In this document: piece after piece, positions 4,449-5,962 of the stretch | Layout of the letters: each line of letters opens with the position of its first letter | How positions within the stretch are numbered: the stretch's first letter is position 1 | Source of the DNA: an uncultured Eubacteriales bacterium | GTDB taxonomy: Bacteria; Bacillota; Clostridia; Oscillospirales; Oscillospiraceae | Reading direction: 5' to 3' | Assembly: GCA_900547315.1 (NCBI GenBank) | Contig: URGI01000096.1 | Coordinates: forward strand, 1-5,962 | Length of the DNA stretch: 5,962 nt | Made by a program: the position numbers and the translations under genes | Notes under the pieces: model-generated | Seen by the model: only the letters and a program-made list of their open reading frames with translations | Told to the model about the DNA's origin: nothing | The model's database searches: none

Positions 4449-5828
4449 TTACTTTATTTCGGGCAGGGAGGCTGCCACGGCGGACTGGCCGACCCGACGG
4501 AAGTATTCGTCCGGCAGTGCGAGCCGCAGCTTGCCGTCAAGCTCCGGATATTCGGAGCGCAGCACGTCCTCGCAGGCGGAGATTATCAGCTCGCCGCCCT
4601 TGCCGGACATCACGCGCCCGAGCAGCAGTACGCTCCCGCAGCCGTAGAGCGCGCGATAATAGGCCAGCGTGTGCGCCAGATAGACTCCGATGCTGCGGTA
4701 CACCGCGGCGGCGTGGCCGTCGCCCGCCTCCATCAGCTTCTGCACAGCCTTCAGCTTCTCGGCGGGGGACAGCGACTCGTCAAGCTCGATTCCGGCTCTG
4801 GGCGCGAGCTTGTTCACACCGTCCTGCGAAAAATATTTCACGCCGCAGCCGATATCGCCGCTCCACTCGTCGCGCATCGCGGCGGGATTTGCGTCGACCG
4901 GGACGAAGGCCAGCTCGTTGAGCCAGCCGGTTATGCGCCCCTCGGCGTCCACGAAGCCTGCTGCCTCGCTCGTACCCATGGCGATGCCGAGGATGTTGTT
5001 TTCCTTCAGGCTCATCGCACCCGCGAGCGCGGTCACGTCGCCGTCGTTCACGACGCTGTACGGCACGTCGCCGAAGGTGTCGGTTATGGCGCGGATGTAA
5101 ATATCCTTGACCTTCGCGTCGAACTGCTTCTTGGGGACTTTCAGAAACAGCGACGCGTTCATCGTGCGGTTGTTGATGTATATCCCCGCAGAGGAAACGC
5201 CGACGGCGTCAACGCGCGGCATGTGCTCCGCAGCGGATTTGAGCGCGGTGACGATACCGGTGTAGTGATAGTCCGGATCGGAGTTGATTTTCGGGAACCA
5301 GACGACCTCCTCGGAGTACACGGCCTCGCCGTTTATCACTGCCGAGACCTTCCGGTCGCTTCCCCCGGCGTCGAAGCCGATGCGGCAGCCGTCCATGTGC
5401 CCGCCTATGGCTTTCGGCGAATCCTTGGCCGCGGGCAGCGTGTCAGTCTGCACGACCTCGAACGGGCGCTCAAAGACGTTCGCCATGTAGTCCCAGTCGA
5501 ACTCCCTCGCCCCGCCCGCGCAGTAGACGGAGCGGAGGTAGTCATATATCCGCGCGTCGCCGCGGACATAGATCTTGTATCCGCCCTTCATCCACAGCAT
5601 GGTTTTCACAAGGCGGTCGATGTAATAGCAGTCGGCGGCGTACATTTCCGGCGTGCCGTGTATGCGCGTCTCGACCGCGGCCATCTCGCCGCCCGCGCGC
5701 TCCAGCGCGATGCCGACGGGCTTCTCCGCGCCGCGGAGAAACGCCTCGTTGAACTTGTGCAGCGGGATGAACTCCGGATCCAGCTCCGGCAGATTCTTGA
5801 TATCCAGATTGACTCCGAGAAAATCCAT
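4449..5828 (-). CDS. ROK-family sugar-kinase-like protein with N-terminal extension
   Basis: In this 459-aa protein residues about 148-459 form a ROK/actin-fold kinase unit. The phosphate loop is IGFDAGGSDRK (150-160), the sugar-side loop SSAGIYINNR (212-221), the catalytic Asp262 lies in VVNDGDVTALAG (259-270), the second nucleotide loop is GIAMGTSEAAGF (281-292), and VLLLGRVMSGKGGELI (400-415) is the late adenosine-site motif. ROK kinases phosphorylate glucose, N-acetyl sugars or related hexoses. The usual ROK zinc motif (Cys-rich CxCGxxGC) is absent; only Cys328 in GDIGCGVKYF lies near that position. Residues 1-145 are an extension I do not recognise, so it is not a standard glucokinase of about 310 residues. 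GGAGG (5836-5840) lies 7 bases upstream of the ATG. No transporter or other sugar gene is near, so the substrate is open. It could be a non-catalytic sensor. Confidence 0.8.
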   Translation of the reverse strand: MDFLGVNLDIKNLPELDPEFIPLHKFNEAFLRGAEKPVGIALERAGGEMAAVETRIHGTPEMYAADCYYIDRLVKTMLWMKGGYKIYVRGDARIYDYLRSVYCAGGAREFDWDYMANVFERPFEVVQTDTLPAAKDSPKAIGGHMDGCRIGFDAGGSDRKVSAVINGEAVYSEEVVWFPKINSDPDYHYTGIVTALKSAAEHMPRVDAVGVSSAGIYINNRTMNASLFLKVPKKQFDAKVKDIYIRAITDTFGDVPYSVVNDGDVTALAGAMSLKENNILGIAMGTSEAAGFVDAEGRITGWLNELAFVPVDANPAAMRDEWSGDIGCGVKYFSQDGVNKLAPRAGIELDESLSPAEKLKAVQKLMEAGDGHAAAVYRSIGVYLAHTLAYYRALYGCGSVLLLGRVMSGKGGELIISACEDVLRSEYPELDGKLRLALPDEYFRRVGQSAVAASLPEIK

Positions 5829-5857
5829 GGCAGAACCTCCGTAATTATTCTGACCGT

Positions 5858-5886
5858 ATTATACCATAAATTCCGCGGACTGCATT
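5858..5886 (-). promoter_or_regulatory. Extended -10 promoter of the ROK-family gene
   Basis: On the minus strand TATAAT (5863-5858) is preceded directly by TGG, giving the extended -10 form TGnTATAAT. The -35 position (5886-5881) reads AATGCA and is poor, as is usual for this promoter class. The start would be near 5851, about 22 nt before the ATG. The 8-bp palindrome TCCGCGGA (5872-5879) lies in the spacer. Confidence 0.65.
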
Positions 5887-5907
5887 GCTTTTTTATGGCG
5901 AATTTAT
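5864..5907. repeat. Nested inverted repeats at the ROK-gene promoter
   Basis: Two pairs of arms overlap: CCATAAA (5864-5870) with TTTATGG (5892-5898), and ATAAATTC (5866-5873) with GAATTTAT (5900-5907). They span the -35 region and spacer of the ROK-gene promoter. They may be regulator half-sites; AT-rich composition makes chance matches possible. From 5908 to 5962 nothing further is recognised. Confidence 0.35.
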
Positions 5908-5962
5908 CATGTGCTTGTCCAAAATGTTTGCCTTGCAAAAGCGGCGCGCACGATTTATAATA

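Noticed and set aside
4671..5960. Long plus-strand open frame (429 codons) opposite the ROK-family gene
   Set aside because: It is antisense to a gene with clear motifs, promoter and ribosome binding site. Its product is rich in His, Arg and Val with no family character, as expected from a GC-rich antisense frame.

Overview
The window looks like chromosomal DNA of a spore-forming, GC-rich member of the Clostridia, of the gut Oscillospirales type. This is an inference from three things: a SpoVAC-type spore membrane protein, a CarD-like regulator of Firmicutes type, and GC-rich codon use combined with strong GGAGG-type ribosome binding sites and sigma-A-like promoters. No rRNA, tRNA, CRISPR array or complete insertion sequence is visible.

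Left edge (1-710): an open frame enters from outside the window. It reads like the early part of a membrane-anchored MutS-family protein of Bacteroidota type. It loses that identity exactly where a CarD-like transcription regulator begins, so it is probably a recombination scar or an assembly chimera. The CarD-like gene ends at a strong intrinsic terminator.

Centre (711-3026): a MATE-family multidrug/cation antiporter has its own well-formed promoter, with a perfect 14-bp palindrome inside the spacer. Next comes a long hairpin whose right arm overlaps the promoter of a LexA/CI-like repressor. That repressor has an XRE helix-turn-helix and an S24 self-cleavage domain with the Ala-Gly site, Ser and Lys all present. 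The repressor could control itself and possibly the transporter, but no shared full operator was found.

Middle right (3028-3530): spoVAC lies convergent to the repressor, with one base between the two stop codons. It stands alone, without spoVAD or spoVAE beside it, and a strong two-way terminator-like hairpin sits in its leader.

AT-richer islet (about 3535-4448): this holds a 5'-truncated gene remnant on the plus strand, two inverted repeats (one a two-way terminator), and a compact minus-strand unit. That unit has a promoter, a 75-aa very basic protein of unknown function and a possible 48-aa second ORF. It looks like an accessory insertion between spoVAC and the next gene.

Right (4449-5962): a 459-aa ROK-family sugar-kinase-like protein on the minus strand. 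It has an unrecognised N-terminal extension of about 145 residues and lacks the usual ROK zinc motif. Its promoter is of the extended -10 type and is flanked by inverted repeats.

I see no clearly new multi-gene system. The points most worth checking are the left-edge chimera, the small basic-protein unit, the operator-like palindrome in the transporter promoter and the atypical ROK protein.
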